A stretch of DNA of 64,000 bases from Atopobium sp. BS2 (GTDB lineage: Bacteria; Actinomycetota; Coriobacteriia; Coriobacteriales; Atopobiaceae). Both the position numbers and the translations under genes were made by a program. The DNA is taken from assembly GCF_000565075.1 (NCBI RefSeq), contig NZ_JDFG01000033.1, forward strand, positions 1 through 64,000, given 5' to 3'. This document shows, one piece after another, positions 52,816 through 61,422 of the stretch. The notes below the pieces were generated by a model. That model saw only the letters and a list, made by a program, of their open reading frames with translations, did no database searches and was not told the DNA's origin. How positions within the stretch are numbered: the stretch's first letter is position 1; every line of letters starts with the position of its first letter.

Positions 52816-52850
52816 AAAATGAGTATCCATTTTGGGTGCTCATTTTCTTT
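52816..52850 (+). terminator. Probable terminator after the half-length regulator
   Basis: AAAATGAG (52816-52823) and CTCATTTT (52839-52846) pair, with further pairing inside, followed by CTTT. The T tract is modest. Confidence 0.5.
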
Positions 52851-52895
52851 ATGGAGAATTTCACAATTTGCAATCATAAGTTTACAAATAATTCT

Positions 52896-52921
52896 GTGAA
52901 CGGTCGATATTGACCGCTCAC
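52896..52921 (+). promoter_or_regulatory. Inverted repeat upstream of ppdK (possible operator)
   Basis: GTGAACGGTC and GACCGCTCAC are inverted copies with one mismatch around GATATT. The site lies about 140 bases before the ppdK ATG, in a gene-free stretch. Confidence 0.4.
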
Positions 52922-53064
52922 CGTTATTTTGTTCAGATGAATCGCGTAGGTTGGTAACATACTATGAATGTGAGGACAGAACCAACTTTGTTTGGTTTGT
53001 TGTCTTTACGTTCAATCGTGTTGGTGCACGCTTTGCGTGTGACAGTTTGAGAGTTTGGAGTGTT

Positions 53065-55827
53065 ATGTCCGAGAAGCACGTTTACAGCTTCGGAAAGGAC
53101 CACGCCGGTAACGATGTTACTGAGGTCGCTGGCGCATCCGTAGAAGAGGCAAAGTGGATTGTTGGTGGCAAGGGCGCAAACCTTGCAGAGATGTCTAAGA
53201 TTGGCCTGCCTGTACCTCCAGGATTCTCAATTACTTGCCAAACTTGCGTTGCTTATTCCAACAACGGCAACGTCTGGCCTGAGGGCGTCACTGATGAGAT
53301 TGACGCAGCTATGGCTACCCTTGAGGAGCGCATGGGCAAGAAGCTCGGCGATGCAGAAGATCCACTGCTTGTCTCCGTCCGTTCTGGTGCACCATTCTCC
53401 ATGCCTGGCATGATGGACACTGTTCTTAACCTTGGTCTTAACGATGAGTCCGTTCAGGGCCTCATTAAGCAGACTGGTAACGAGCGCTTTGCTTGGGACT
53501 CTTACCGTCGTTTTGTTCAGATGTTCTCTGGCGTTGTTATGGGCGTTTCTGGACAGCTCTTTGAGGATGCAATTGCTGCTAAGAAGGCCGAGAAGGGCGT
53601 TAAGCTTGATACAGAGCTGGACGCAAATGACCTTCGTGACCTTGTAACTTGGTTCAAGGGTATCTTTGCTGCAAACGTTGACGTTAAGGAGCACCCAGAG
53701 GTCTCCAAGAACGGCTACGCTGTCTTCCCATCTGATCCTTACCTCCAGCTCCGCCTTGCTGAGCAGGCAGTCTTTGGTTCTTGGATGAACGACCGCGCAA
53801 TCCTTTACCGTAAGCAGAACAAGATTCCTGATGAGCTTGGTACTGCAGTTAACGTTCAGGTCATGGTCTTTGGTAACAAGGGTGAGACTTCTGCAACTGG
53901 TGTTGCATTTACTCGTAACCCTGCAGACGGTACCAACGAGCGCTACGGTGACTTCCTGATTAACGCTCAGGGCGAGGACGTTGTTGCTGGTATTCGTAAC
54001 ACTGAGCCTATTGCAGACCTTGTTAAGGTTCCTGCACTCAAGGAGGCAGGCGAGGAGCTCTTCCACGTCTTTGAGATTCTTGAGGACCACTACGCAGACA
54101 TGATGGACATCGAGTTCACCATTGAGAATGGTAAGCTCTGGATGCTTCAGACTCGTGTTGGTAAGCGTACTGCTCTCTCTGCACTCAAGGTTGCAATTCA
54201 GATGTACGAAGAGGGTCGTATTACCAAGGAGCAGGCTGTTTCTCGTGTAGCTCCTGAGCAGCTCGATCAGCTTCTGCACCCACAGTTTGATCCTAACGCT
54301 GAGTATGAGACCATTGCTAAGGGTCTTAACGCTTCTCCTGGTGCAGCTGTTGGTGCTGCAGTCTTCTCTTCTGCAGACGCTGAGGCTTTTGCAGAGGCAG
54401 GCAAGCCTTGTATTCTTGTCCGTTGGGAGACCACTCCAGATGACCTTCACGGCATGGTTGCTGCAGAGGGCATCCTAACTTCCCACGGCGGCAAGACCAG
54501 CCACGCAGCTGTTATTGCTCGGGGTATGGGCGCTCCTTGCGTCTGCGGTGTTGATACACTTCGCATTGACGCTGCTAACAAGCGCTTCACCGTTGCTGAT
54601 TCCGGCCTTGTTGTTAACGAGGGCGATGTTATCTCCATCGACGGTACCACTGGTGACGTCATCCTTGGTGCTGTTGAGCTTGTTCAGCCAGAGCTCTCTG
54701 GTGACCTCCAGACCATCCTTGCATGGGCAGATGAGGTCCGCCTTGACGAGTCCCGTGGTCGCGTCATTGGCGTACGTGCAAACGCTGATAACCCAGCAGA
54801 TGCTCAGACTTCCGTTGATAACGGTGCAGAGGCAATTGGTCTTGACCGTACTGAGCACATGTTCCTTGGTGAGCGTAAGCACCTCATTCAGGACTTCATC
54901 CTTGCAGACTCTGAGGACGTTAAGCAGCTTGCTATTGAGCAGCTCGGTCGTGCTCAGAAGGGCGACTTCCTTGGTATGTTCAAGGTAATGGACGGCAAAG
55001 ACGTTGTTGTCCGTCTTCTTGACCCACCACTGCACGAGTTCCTTGATTCCCCACGTGAGCTTGACGTTGAGATTGCTCGTGATGAGGAGCAGGGTAAGGA
55101 CACCGCTGCAAAGCGTGCTCTTCTCGCTAAGTTTGATGCCTTCCAGGAGGCAAACCCAATGCTCGGCCTTCGTGGCTGCCGCCTTGGTCTTGTCTACCCA
55201 GAGCTCAACGTTATGCAGGTCCGCGCTATCGCAAGCGCAGCTGCAGAGCTTAAGCGCGTTGGTCTTGACCCTCGTCCAGAGATTATGGTTCCTCTGGTTG
55301 GCTTCGAAGAGGAGCTCATCCAGGTCCGTGAAGAGGTTGAGCAGACCATCAAGCAGGTTGCTGACGAGTACGGTGTTGAGCTCAACATCCCAGTTGGTAC
55401 CATGATCGAGCTCCCACGTGCAGCTATCATGTCTGAGGAGATTGCTAAGCACGCAGACTTCTTCTCCTTCGGTACTAACGACCTCACCCAGACCTGCCTT
55501 GGCTTCTCTCGTGATGACGTTGAGTCCGCATTCATGCCTCTCTACCTTGAGCGCAAGATTGTTAAGACCAACCCATTTGCAACTCTTGATAAGGGCGTCG
55601 CAGAGCTTGTCCGCATGGGTGTTGAGGGTGGCCGTAAGGGTAATCCAAACCTCACCATTGGTGTCTGCGGTGAGACCGGTGGCGATCCAGAGTCCATCCA
55701 CATGTACTACAACCTTGGTCTTGACTATGTCTCCTGCTCACCATACCGCGTGCCAATCGCACGTCTTGCTGCAGCACAGGCTAAGATTCAGGCTAACGGT
55801 GGTCCACAGAAGATTGCTACCAAGTAG
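53065..55827 (+). CDS. ppdK: Pyruvate, phosphate dikinase
   Basis: PPDK interconverts pyruvate, ATP and phosphate with PEP, AMP and pyrophosphate. From ATG 53065 (TTTGGAGTGTT before it) the protein has 920 residues. It has the ATP-grasp region with GGKGANLAEMSKIGLPVPPG (about 32-51), the swivelling phosphohistidine domain with GGKTSHAAVIARGMGAPC (His480, with the regulatory Thr478 two residues before it), and the TIM-barrel PEP domain with FGTNDLTQTCLGFSRDD and CGETGGDP. The codon bias is strongly optimised, suggesting high expression. The upstream 38 in-frame codons are not convincing coding sequence. Confidence 0.97.
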   Translation: MSEKHVYSFGKDHAGNDVTEVAGASVEEAKWIVGGKGANLAEMSKIGLPVPPGFSITCQTCVAYSNNGNVWPEGVTDEIDAAMATLEERMGKKLGDAEDPLLVSVRSGAPFSMPGMMDTVLNLGLNDESVQGLIKQTGNERFAWDSYRRFVQMFSGVVMGVSGQLFEDAIAAKKAEKGVKLDTELDANDLRDLVTWFKGIFAANVDVKEHPEVSKNGYAVFPSDPYLQLRLAEQAVFGSWMNDRAILYRKQNKIPDELGTAVNVQVMVFGNKGETSATGVAFTRNPADGTNERYGDFLINAQGEDVVAGIRNTEPIADLVKVPALKEAGEELFHVFEILEDHYADMMDIEFTIENGKLWMLQTRVGKRTALSALKVAIQMYEEGRITKEQAVSRVAPEQLDQLLHPQFDPNAEYETIAKGLNASPGAAVGAAVFSSADAEAFAEAGKPCILVRWETTPDDLHGMVAAEGILTSHGGKTSHAAVIARGMGAPCVCGVDTLRIDAANKRFTVADSGLVVNEGDVISIDGTTGDVILGAVELVQPELSGDLQTILAWADEVRLDESRGRVIGVRANADNPADAQTSVDNGAEAIGLDRTEHMFLGERKHLIQDFILADSEDVKQLAIEQLGRAQKGDFLGMFKVMDGKDVVVRLLDPPLHEFLDSPRELDVEIARDEEQGKDTAAKRALLAKFDAFQEANPMLGLRGCRLGLVYPELNVMQVRAIASAAAELKRVGLDPRPEIMVPLVGFEEELIQVREEVEQTIKQVADEYGVELNIPVGTMIELPRAAIMSEEIAKHADFFSFGTNDLTQTCLGFSRDDVESAFMPLYLERKIVKTNPFATLDKGVAELVRMGVEGGRKGNPNLTIGVCGETGGDPESIHMYYNLGLDYVSCSPYRVPIARLAAAQAKIQANGGPQKIATK

Positions 55828-55858
55828 GTTTTTTTCTAGACACACTGCAACAAACTCT

Positions 55859-55885
55859 AGAGGGCGGCTTCGGTCGCCCTCTTTT
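55859..55885 (+). terminator. Terminator of ppdK
   Basis: AGAGGGCG (55859-55866) and CGCCCTCT (55875-55882) enclose GCTTCGGT, followed by TTT. Confidence 0.88.
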
Positions 55886-55941
55886 GCTAGATAGCAATAA
55901 CCTGCTATTATGTGATAAAAATGCAGGTACAAGGAGGTTCT

Positions 55942-57000
55942 ATGTTATCCATTCAACGAGAAGATCTTGAAGCTCGTGAGCATCAAATCTTATCTCCTGA
56001 GGCGGCTTTTTCTGATCAAAGCAAAGGTCGCGCGATAGCAGAGGAGCCTGACCAGTACCGTACGTGTTATCAGTGTGATAGAGACCGCATTCTGCATAGC
56101 AAGAGTTTCAGAAGACTTGCTCACAAGACACAGGTTTTTCTCGCCCCAGAAGGAGACCACTATAGAACCCGTCTTATTCATACGCTTGAGGTTTCGCAGA
56201 TTGCGCGCTCAATCGCAAGGCCTTTGGGATTAAACGAAGACCTTACTGAGGCAATTGCACTTGGACATGATTTAGGTCATACACCATTTGGTCATATTGG
56301 CGAGAAGGCGCTTTCGCATGCCATTAGTCTGTATAGGGGAATGGACCCTGACGTCCCAGAAAATGACCGTATTTTTGCTCATAATCAGCAAAGTGCTCGT
56401 ATTGTCGAGTATCTGGAGAAAGACGGCCAGGGTCTTAATCTTTCTCATGAGGTCATTGATGGTATTAGATGTCACTCAGGCAACCTACGTGCAGAAACAG
56501 CAGAAGGAAGAATTGTTGCCATATCGGACCGTATTGCCTATGTAACACATGATATTGATGACGCAAAACGAGCAGGGCTTCTTTCGGAGGAGTATCTCCC
56601 AACTGAAGCTCGAGAGGTTCTTGGCAATAGCTCTCCTGAGCGCATTGAAAACATGGTTCACGATATTGTCTCTGAGAGCTCTCGCGTAGGCGATATTAAA
56701 ATGACCGACTCCATGTGGGGCGCCATGATGACCATGAGAGCTTTCTTGTTTGCTAATCTGTATGCGTCAGGGGATGCAAAATATGAAGAGCCTAAGGCGT
56801 ATGACCTTATCATCGAGCTGTTCGATTATTTTGTAAATCATTTAGATGAGGTTCCTGCAGAATACAAGTGTCATGATTTTGATCATCCAGAGATTCAAGT
56901 AGCAGATTATGTGTCTGGAATGACCGACAGATACGCTACAAGAGTGTTTGAAGATCTTCGCCTGCCTCGTTCCTGGGGTAAAAGGAGATATGTAAAGTAA
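55942..57000 (+). CDS. dgt: Deoxyguanosinetriphosphate triphosphohydrolase-like HD protein
   Basis: Hydrolyses dNTPs to deoxynucleosides and triphosphate. The 352-residue product has the dGTPase N-terminal helix with YRTCYQCDRDRILHSKSFRR and LAHKTQVFLAPEGDHYRTRL. Its HD metal site is formed by RLIHTLEVSQIARSIAR, then ALGHDLGHTPFGHIGE, and DRIAYVTHDIDDA. ACAAGGAGGTTCT decides the ATG at 55942; the frame's earlier GTG is not needed. It is shorter than the E. coli enzyme, like other actinobacterial type-2 members. Confidence 0.93.
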   Translation: MLSIQREDLEAREHQILSPEAAFSDQSKGRAIAEEPDQYRTCYQCDRDRILHSKSFRRLAHKTQVFLAPEGDHYRTRLIHTLEVSQIARSIARPLGLNEDLTEAIALGHDLGHTPFGHIGEKALSHAISLYRGMDPDVPENDRIFAHNQQSARIVEYLEKDGQGLNLSHEVIDGIRCHSGNLRAETAEGRIVAISDRIAYVTHDIDDAKRAGLLSEEYLPTEAREVLGNSSPERIENMVHDIVSESSRVGDIKMTDSMWGAMMTMRAFLFANLYASGDAKYEEPKAYDLIIELFDYFVNHLDEVPAEYKCHDFDHPEIQVADYVSGMTDRYATRVFEDLRLPRSWGKRRYVK

Positions 57001-57019
57001 GTTTTATCCAAACTAACCC

Positions 57020-57048
57020 TTGTACAGTGGAAAGTATTCACGTATACT
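57020..57048 (+). promoter_or_regulatory. Promoter of rplS with overlapping palindrome
   Basis: TTGTAC (57020-57025) and TATACT (57043-57048) are 17 bases apart. GGAAAGTAT (57029-57037) and ATACTTTCC (57044-57052) form a perfect 9-bp inverted repeat across the spacer and -10 element, as an operator would. Confidence 0.7.
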
Positions 57049-57113
57049 TTCCGTCTGTGTGTTAACTATGTGTCGTTCGCAAGGGCGTCGGCACCTCTAG
57101 AGATGAGGAAACA

Positions 57114-57455
57114 ATGGACTACATTCGCGCTATTGAGCGTCAGCAGATCCGCGAGGACATTCCTGAGGTCCGCGTTGGTGACAACGTAAAGGTTCACTAT
57201 CGCATTGTCGAGGGTGACCGTACTCGTGAGCAGGTCTTCCAGGGTGACATCATTCGTCTTTCCGGCGAGGGCTCCCGTGAAACTTTTACCGTTCGTAAGA
57301 TCAGCTTTGGCATTGGTGTTGAGCGTACGTTCCCACTTCACTCACCAAAGATTGCTAAGCTTGAGGTTCTTCGCCACGGTGTTGTTCACCGCGCTAAGCT
57401 CTACTTCCTGCGCGATCGTGTTGGTAAGGCTGCTCGTCTTCGCGAGAAGCGCTAA
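57114..57455 (+). CDS. rplS: 50S ribosomal protein L19
   Basis: L19 sits at the subunit interface. The 113-residue product has [20 protein letters not shown] (about 7-26) and the signature [19 protein letters not shown], then [29 protein letters not shown] precedes the ATG. In many bacteria rplS follows trmD directly; here it is about 8.4 kb away with its own promoter and terminator. Confidence 0.98.
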   Translation: MDYIRAIERQQIREDIPEVRVGDNVKVHYRIVEGDRTREQVFQGDIIRLSGEGSRETFTVRKISFGIGVERTFPLHSPKIAKLEVLRHGVVHRAKLYFLRDRVGKAARLREKR

Positions 57456-57474
57456 TCAACTTCATATGCTCTTT

Positions 57475-57499
57475 AAAGCCGCCTCCGGGCGGCTTTTTT
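57475..57499 (+). terminator. Terminator of rplS
   Basis: AAAGCCGCC (57475-57483) and GGCGGCTTT (57488-57496) enclose TCCG, followed by TTT. Confidence 0.92.
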
Positions 57500-57529
57500 A
57501 GTACCATAATCGTGTGGTTTGGAGAAAAC

Positions 57530-58303
57530 ATGGCTGATTCTGCTAAAGATATACTTGCTCGTTTAAGCGATGCCCCAGAGACTGAGGTATACGAACTCAT
57601 AGCTCGTTATAGCGAGGACCCCCGTAAACAGGTTATCAAGGCTCTAGAATCAGCTAAAAAGCGCATTGAAAAAGAACATGCCGAGAAGACCCGTGTAGAA
57701 GAAATGTATCGCTTTCAGAAGGAGCTTTCTGGGGGCGGACTTGTTGTTGGTGTTGATGAAGTGGGCAGAGGTTCTGTAGCTGGCCCTTTAACGGTTTGTG
57801 CGGTATGTTTGCCAGAGGATCCTATCATCTATGGACTAAACGATTCCAAAAAATTAACCGCAACAAAGCGAGAGATTCTAGCGGCACAAATTCAAGAAGT
57901 TGCTACAGCAATTGGCATTGCTCATATTGCTCCTCAAAGAATTGATGAAGTTGGTATGGCTCAGTGCTTAAGAGACGCTATGCTTCAGGCTGTCAAAAAC
58001 ACAGGTATTGAGCCTGACTGCGTCTTGATTGATGGAAATCCTATGCATATCCACCCCAAAGAGAAGACTCTTGTTAAGGGCGATGCGCGCATTGCTTCTA
58101 TTGCTGCCGCTTCAATTGTGGCAAAGGTAACAAGAGATGCTCTTATGGTGGCCTATGACGAGGAGTACCCCGGCTATCACCTGGCAGAATGTAAAGGATA
58201 TGCCTCTGCTGAACACATTGAAGCTATTGGTGAGATGGGACTTTCTCCTATACATCGTGCGTCGTTTTGTGGAAACTTTGTTAAGACGCAAAGATTGTTT
58301 TAA
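57530..58303 (+). CDS. rnhB: Ribonuclease HII
   Basis: Removes ribonucleotides and RNA from RNA-DNA hybrids. The 257-residue product has about 65 N-terminal helical residues. The catalytic domain then starts VVGVDEVGRGSVAGPL with its Asp-Glu pair near residue 72. LNDSKKLTATKRE, VLIDGNPMH and AAASIVAKVTRDALM complete the active site. TTTGGAGAAAAC decides the ATG at 57530. The N-terminal extension resembles that of firmicute RnhB. Confidence 0.96.
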   Translation: MADSAKDILARLSDAPETEVYELIARYSEDPRKQVIKALESAKKRIEKEHAEKTRVEEMYRFQKELSGGGLVVGVDEVGRGSVAGPLTVCAVCLPEDPIIYGLNDSKKLTATKREILAAQIQEVATAIGIAHIAPQRIDEVGMAQCLRDAMLQAVKNTGIEPDCVLIDGNPMHIHPKEKTLVKGDARIASIAAASIVAKVTRDALMVAYDEEYPGYHLAECKGYASAEHIEAIGEMGLSPIHRASFCGNFVKTQRLF

Positions 58304-58350
58304 TACATCCAATTTAAGCAATCAGATTAACTTTCAGACGCAAACAGGGA

Positions 58351-58385
58351 CCCGTTCATTCTAAGAGGATTGAACGGGCTTTTTC
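58351..58385 (+). terminator. Terminator of rnhB
   Basis: CCCGTTCA (58351-58358) and TGAACGGG (58371-58378) form an 8-bp stem followed by CTTTTTC. Confidence 0.88.
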
Positions 58386-58489
58386 TATAGCCGCAAGCCT
58401 GTAATATCAAATTTTTTACTTTCGTCAGAATCATTACGCTGTTTAGACAGACAGCAGCCAAGTTAGTGTCAAAGTGCTCCTGCAAACTG

Positions 58490-58515
58490 AACTCTCCCAC
58501 TATGAAAGGAGAGTT
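58490..58515 (+). promoter_or_regulatory. Hairpin that buries the yraN ribosome binding site
   Basis: AACTCTCC (58490-58497) pairs perfectly with GGAGAGTT (58508-58515), which is the Shine-Dalgarno region directly before the ATG at 58516. The loop is CACTATGAAA. Translation of yraN, and by coupling comM, could depend on opening this stem. Confidence 0.6.
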
Positions 58516-59034
58516 ATGAGCAAGAAAGACACAAGCAAGTATCCAGGTTCTTTGCCTAATGAGGTAGAGGAGAAACCCTCACCACAGGAGGAGCCAAAAG
58601 ATCAGGACAAGGTTTCTGAAGAGGATGACGCACAAGAGGGAAGAATTCCGCTAGAAGAGATGTCTTCTCGCCAAATTGGCGAGAAAGGCGAGGAGATTGC
58701 AGCAAAATACCTCATCAAAAGAGGATACAAAATTATCCAAACTAACTGGACGTGTCAGATTGGTGAGGTTGATATTGTTGCTCAAGATGGCGATAACGTT
58801 GTGCTTGTTGAGGTAAAGACAAGACGCATCTTGAACAAAGATGACAGCATCATGCCTGAACTTGCGGTAAATAAAGCAAAGCAGGAAAAATACAGGACGC
58901 TTGCGCTTATGTATGCAGCTCTTCATCCAGCGCTCACCTCAATTAGATTTGATGTTGTTGCCATCAATTTGGTAGCTCCAAGTACGGCAAGCTTGAGGCA
59001 TTTAATTGGAGCTTTTAGCTGGGATGAGCAATGA
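58516..59034 (+). CDS. yraN: YraN/UPF0102 family endonuclease-like protein
   Basis: The 172-residue product has an acidic, probably disordered N-terminus of about 50 residues. The UPF0102 domain follows: GEKGEEIAAKYLIKRGYKII, NWTCQIGEVDIVAQDGDNVV and LVEVKTRR. The GEVDIV and EVKTR motifs are the D-ExK nuclease-type active site of the PD-(D/E)XK fold. It is coupled to comM by a four-base overlap. A role in recombination or replication repair is inferred from its neighbours. Confidence 0.9.
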   Translation: MSKKDTSKYPGSLPNEVEEKPSPQEEPKDQDKVSEEDDAQEGRIPLEEMSSRQIGEKGEEIAAKYLIKRGYKIIQTNWTCQIGEVDIVAQDGDNVVLVEVKTRRILNKDDSIMPELAVNKAKQEKYRTLALMYAALHPALTSIRFDVVAINLVAPSTASLRHLIGAFSWDEQ

Positions 59035-60527
59035 GCCAAGCAACCATTTGCGTTCATACAGCTACTCTAAGAGGTATTGAGGCAATTCCCGTAGACGTTG
59101 AAGTGGGTATTTCAGGTGGCATACCAGGAATTACTATCGTGGGTATGCCCGACAGTTCCATTATGGAATCGCGCTCTCGAGTGCGCTGCTCACTAAAAGC
59201 TGCCGGATTTACCATTCCTCGATTGCTAGTAACAATCAATTTGACGCCTGCGGATATAAAGAAGACAGGCACTGGATTTGATTTGCCCATAGCTGTTGCT
59301 ATTCTTGCAGCTACAGGACAGATTCCTCGAGAGATTGTGCACAACAGGTTATTTGTTGGAGAGCTTTCATTAAACGGAAAGATCTCTTCTGTCAGAGGTA
59401 TGGCAGCGTATGCAATGCTTGCTAAGAAACTGGGAATGAAACTAATCTCCTCTTCAGATTGCAATTTGTTTGGTTCTGACTGGAGTCACGTCATAGGAAT
59501 TCAATCGCTGCTAAATTTGAGCTTAAGAGATCCATCATTTTGTAAGCCTTTAACTCAGCGCCAGCACAAACTAGAAAACACGACTCTAAACGATAGCTTA
59601 GATTTTGAAGAGGTTATCGATCAAGAGCTAGTCAAAAGAGCAATCATAATTGCAGCTACTGGAAACCTAGGCATGCTCATGATTGGTCCGCCCGGTGCAG
59701 GCAAAACTATGCTCGCTAAAAGAATTCCAACTATCCTCCCAGAGCTCTCTAAAGAAGAACGAGATGAGGTATTACTCATACATTCTGTAGCGGGGTGTGA
59801 AACAGATTCTATTCAAGCAGGTGTAAGACCCTTTAGATCTCCACATCACTCGGCTTCTGTAGCAGGCATGATCGGTGGAGGTAGACCTGTTATTCCAGGT
59901 GAGATTTCCCTTGCTCATAAAGGTGTGCTCTTTCTAGATGAGCTGCCTGAGTTCGCTTCTAATACATTGCAAGTTTTACGTCAGCCTATTGAAGATGGAT
60001 ACGTTCGTCTTGCGCGAGTGGATGGCATCTATAAGTTTCCTTCTCAGTTCCAGCTCATTGCTGCAGCCAATCCTTGTCCCTGTGGTTACTTTGGAGACAA
60101 AACGCACACTTGCAAGTGCTCTCCAGGAAAGATTTCTACCTATCAGTCAAAAATTGGAGGTCCTTTGATGGATCGAATAGATATTGTGTGTGATGTAGCT
60201 CGTCCTTCTTCTGATCGAGTTATTCAAGGAGAGCTAGGACTTACTTCAGCAGGCATGCGCTCTCTTGTTATCTCTGGTAGAGATTTTGCCTCTTGGCGAG
60301 AAACCCGTGAAGTGGAAAGTACTTCTCGTCAAAAGTACGTGGAGAGTTTTGACGAATCAGCGTTGCAACTATTGCATAGATTTGCTCGAGGACTTCATTT
60401 AGGAGGTAGAGCAATAACGCGTACTTGCAGAGTTGCGCGGACAATCGCAGATATTGCTCACCATGAAAAGGTGACAAAAGACGACGTATCTGAGGCTGTA
60501 GCTTATAGGTCTCGTTCTTTGGAGTAG
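59031..60527 (+). CDS. comM: ComM/YifB Mg-chelatase-like AAA+ protein
   Basis: ComM is a hexameric helicase that promotes branch migration during natural transformation. The 498-residue product has an N-terminal Lon-protease-like domain (about 1-170, GIPGITIVGMPDSSIMESRS). The AAA+ core has Walker A MIGPPGAGKTMLAKRIP (about 222-238) and Walker B GVLFLDELPEF. A C-terminal chelatase-type domain with ARTIADIAHHEKVTKDDVSE follows. It lies between yraN and dprA, the usual competence-associated order. An exact GGCGAGAAACCC word lies in its coding sequence at 60295. Confidence 0.95.
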   Translation: MSQATICVHTATLRGIEAIPVDVEVGISGGIPGITIVGMPDSSIMESRSRVRCSLKAAGFTIPRLLVTINLTPADIKKTGTGFDLPIAVAILAATGQIPREIVHNRLFVGELSLNGKISSVRGMAAYAMLAKKLGMKLISSSDCNLFGSDWSHVIGIQSLLNLSLRDPSFCKPLTQRQHKLENTTLNDSLDFEEVIDQELVKRAIIIAATGNLGMLMIGPPGAGKTMLAKRIPTILPELSKEERDEVLLIHSVAGCETDSIQAGVRPFRSPHHSASVAGMIGGGRPVIPGEISLAHKGVLFLDELPEFASNTLQVLRQPIEDGYVRLARVDGIYKFPSQFQLIAAANPCPCGYFGDKTHTCKCSPGKISTYQSKIGGPLMDRIDIVCDVARPSSDRVIQGELGLTSAGMRSLVISGRDFASWRETREVESTSRQKYVESFDESALQLLHRFARGLHLGGRAITRTCRVARTIADIAHHEKVTKDDVSEAVAYRSRSLE

Positions 60528-60529
60528 TA

Positions 60530-61405
60530 ATGGAGAAATGGGAGATTTCATCAGAAGATGAGGATTATCCAAAAGAGCTGCTATTGCTCAATCATCCTCC
60601 CGAAGTGATATACGGAATGGGAGATAGAAGTGTTTTGCAAGCACCTTGTATGTCGGTAATTGGAGCTCGTAGAGCCACTCCATACGGAATGGCAATTGCA
60701 GAAATGGCTGGTAGATGTGCTGCCGATAACAATATTGTGGTGGTATCTGGAGGAGCGCTTGGCTGCGACTATACGGCGGGCATGGCTTCGCTTAGTGCTG
60801 GCGGAAAAACCGTTGTAGTAGCAGGCTGTGGCGCTGATGTGACGTATCCGACTACATCGCTAGATCTTTTTGAAGCAGCTCGAGAAGGAAGGGGAGCGGT
60901 TATATCTTTAGATAGGTGGGGGACACCGCCTAGGCGCTTTGCGTTTCCCAGGAGAAATGCAGTAATTGCTGCATTAGGCAAAGTGCTTCTGGTAACGGAA
61001 GCAGGACTTTGCTCGGGCACCATGAGCACTGCCGAATTTGCTAACTCACTTGGTAAAACTATTTATGCAATACCTGGATCTATCTTTTCTCCAGCTTCTG
61101 CTGGCACTAATAGACTAATTGCTGAAGGTGCTCAAATTATTCCTGACGAGACATCATTGGGCCTTGCAATTTCTTTAGATTTTGATTGTTTGGTTCAAGA
61201 ACAAATGAAGCATGATAAGAAGTTAACACCGCTTTTATCTGCTCTTATAGCTTCTCCTTCAAGACCAGAAGAGCTTGCATGGAGGTTGTCAGAAAACGTT
61301 CTTACTGTGCTTAATTCTCTAACTGATTATGAAGCTCGTGGAATGGTAAAAAGATTACCGGATGGAAGGTATACTCCTTCTAAAGACTTTTATTTGGACT
61401 CGTAG
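60530..61405 (+). CDS. dprA: DNA-processing protein DprA
   Basis: DprA loads RecA on incoming single-stranded DNA during transformation. The 291-residue protein has the Rossmann-like core, SVIGARRATPYGMAIAEMAG and VVSGGALGCDYTAGMASLSA, then GKTVVVAGCGADVTYP and FPRRNAVIAALGKVLLVTEA. It lacks the N-terminal SAM-like domain of pneumococcal DprA. A winged-helix-like C-terminus (EARGMVKRLPDGRYTPS) is present. It starts two bases after comM. Confidence 0.94.
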   Translation: MEKWEISSEDEDYPKELLLLNHPPEVIYGMGDRSVLQAPCMSVIGARRATPYGMAIAEMAGRCAADNNIVVVSGGALGCDYTAGMASLSAGGKTVVVAGCGADVTYPTTSLDLFEAAREGRGAVISLDRWGTPPRRFAFPRRNAVIAALGKVLLVTEAGLCSGTMSTAEFANSLGKTIYAIPGSIFSPASAGTNRLIAEGAQIIPDETSLGLAISLDFDCLVQEQMKHDKKLTPLLSALIASPSRPEELAWRLSENVLTVLNSLTDYEARGMVKRLPDGRYTPSKDFYLDS

Positions 61406-61422
61406 TGTGTGATAGGTGAAAA

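Noticed and set aside
52783-53064. Remnant of the missing C-terminal half of the PPDK regulator
   Set aside because: No P-loop or related sequence in any frame; the stretch holds a terminator, an inverted repeat and the ppdK leader.
53227-55701. Two frames of about 400 codons opposite ppdK
   Set aside because: They are shadows caused by the strong codon bias of ppdK; no motifs or plausible starts.
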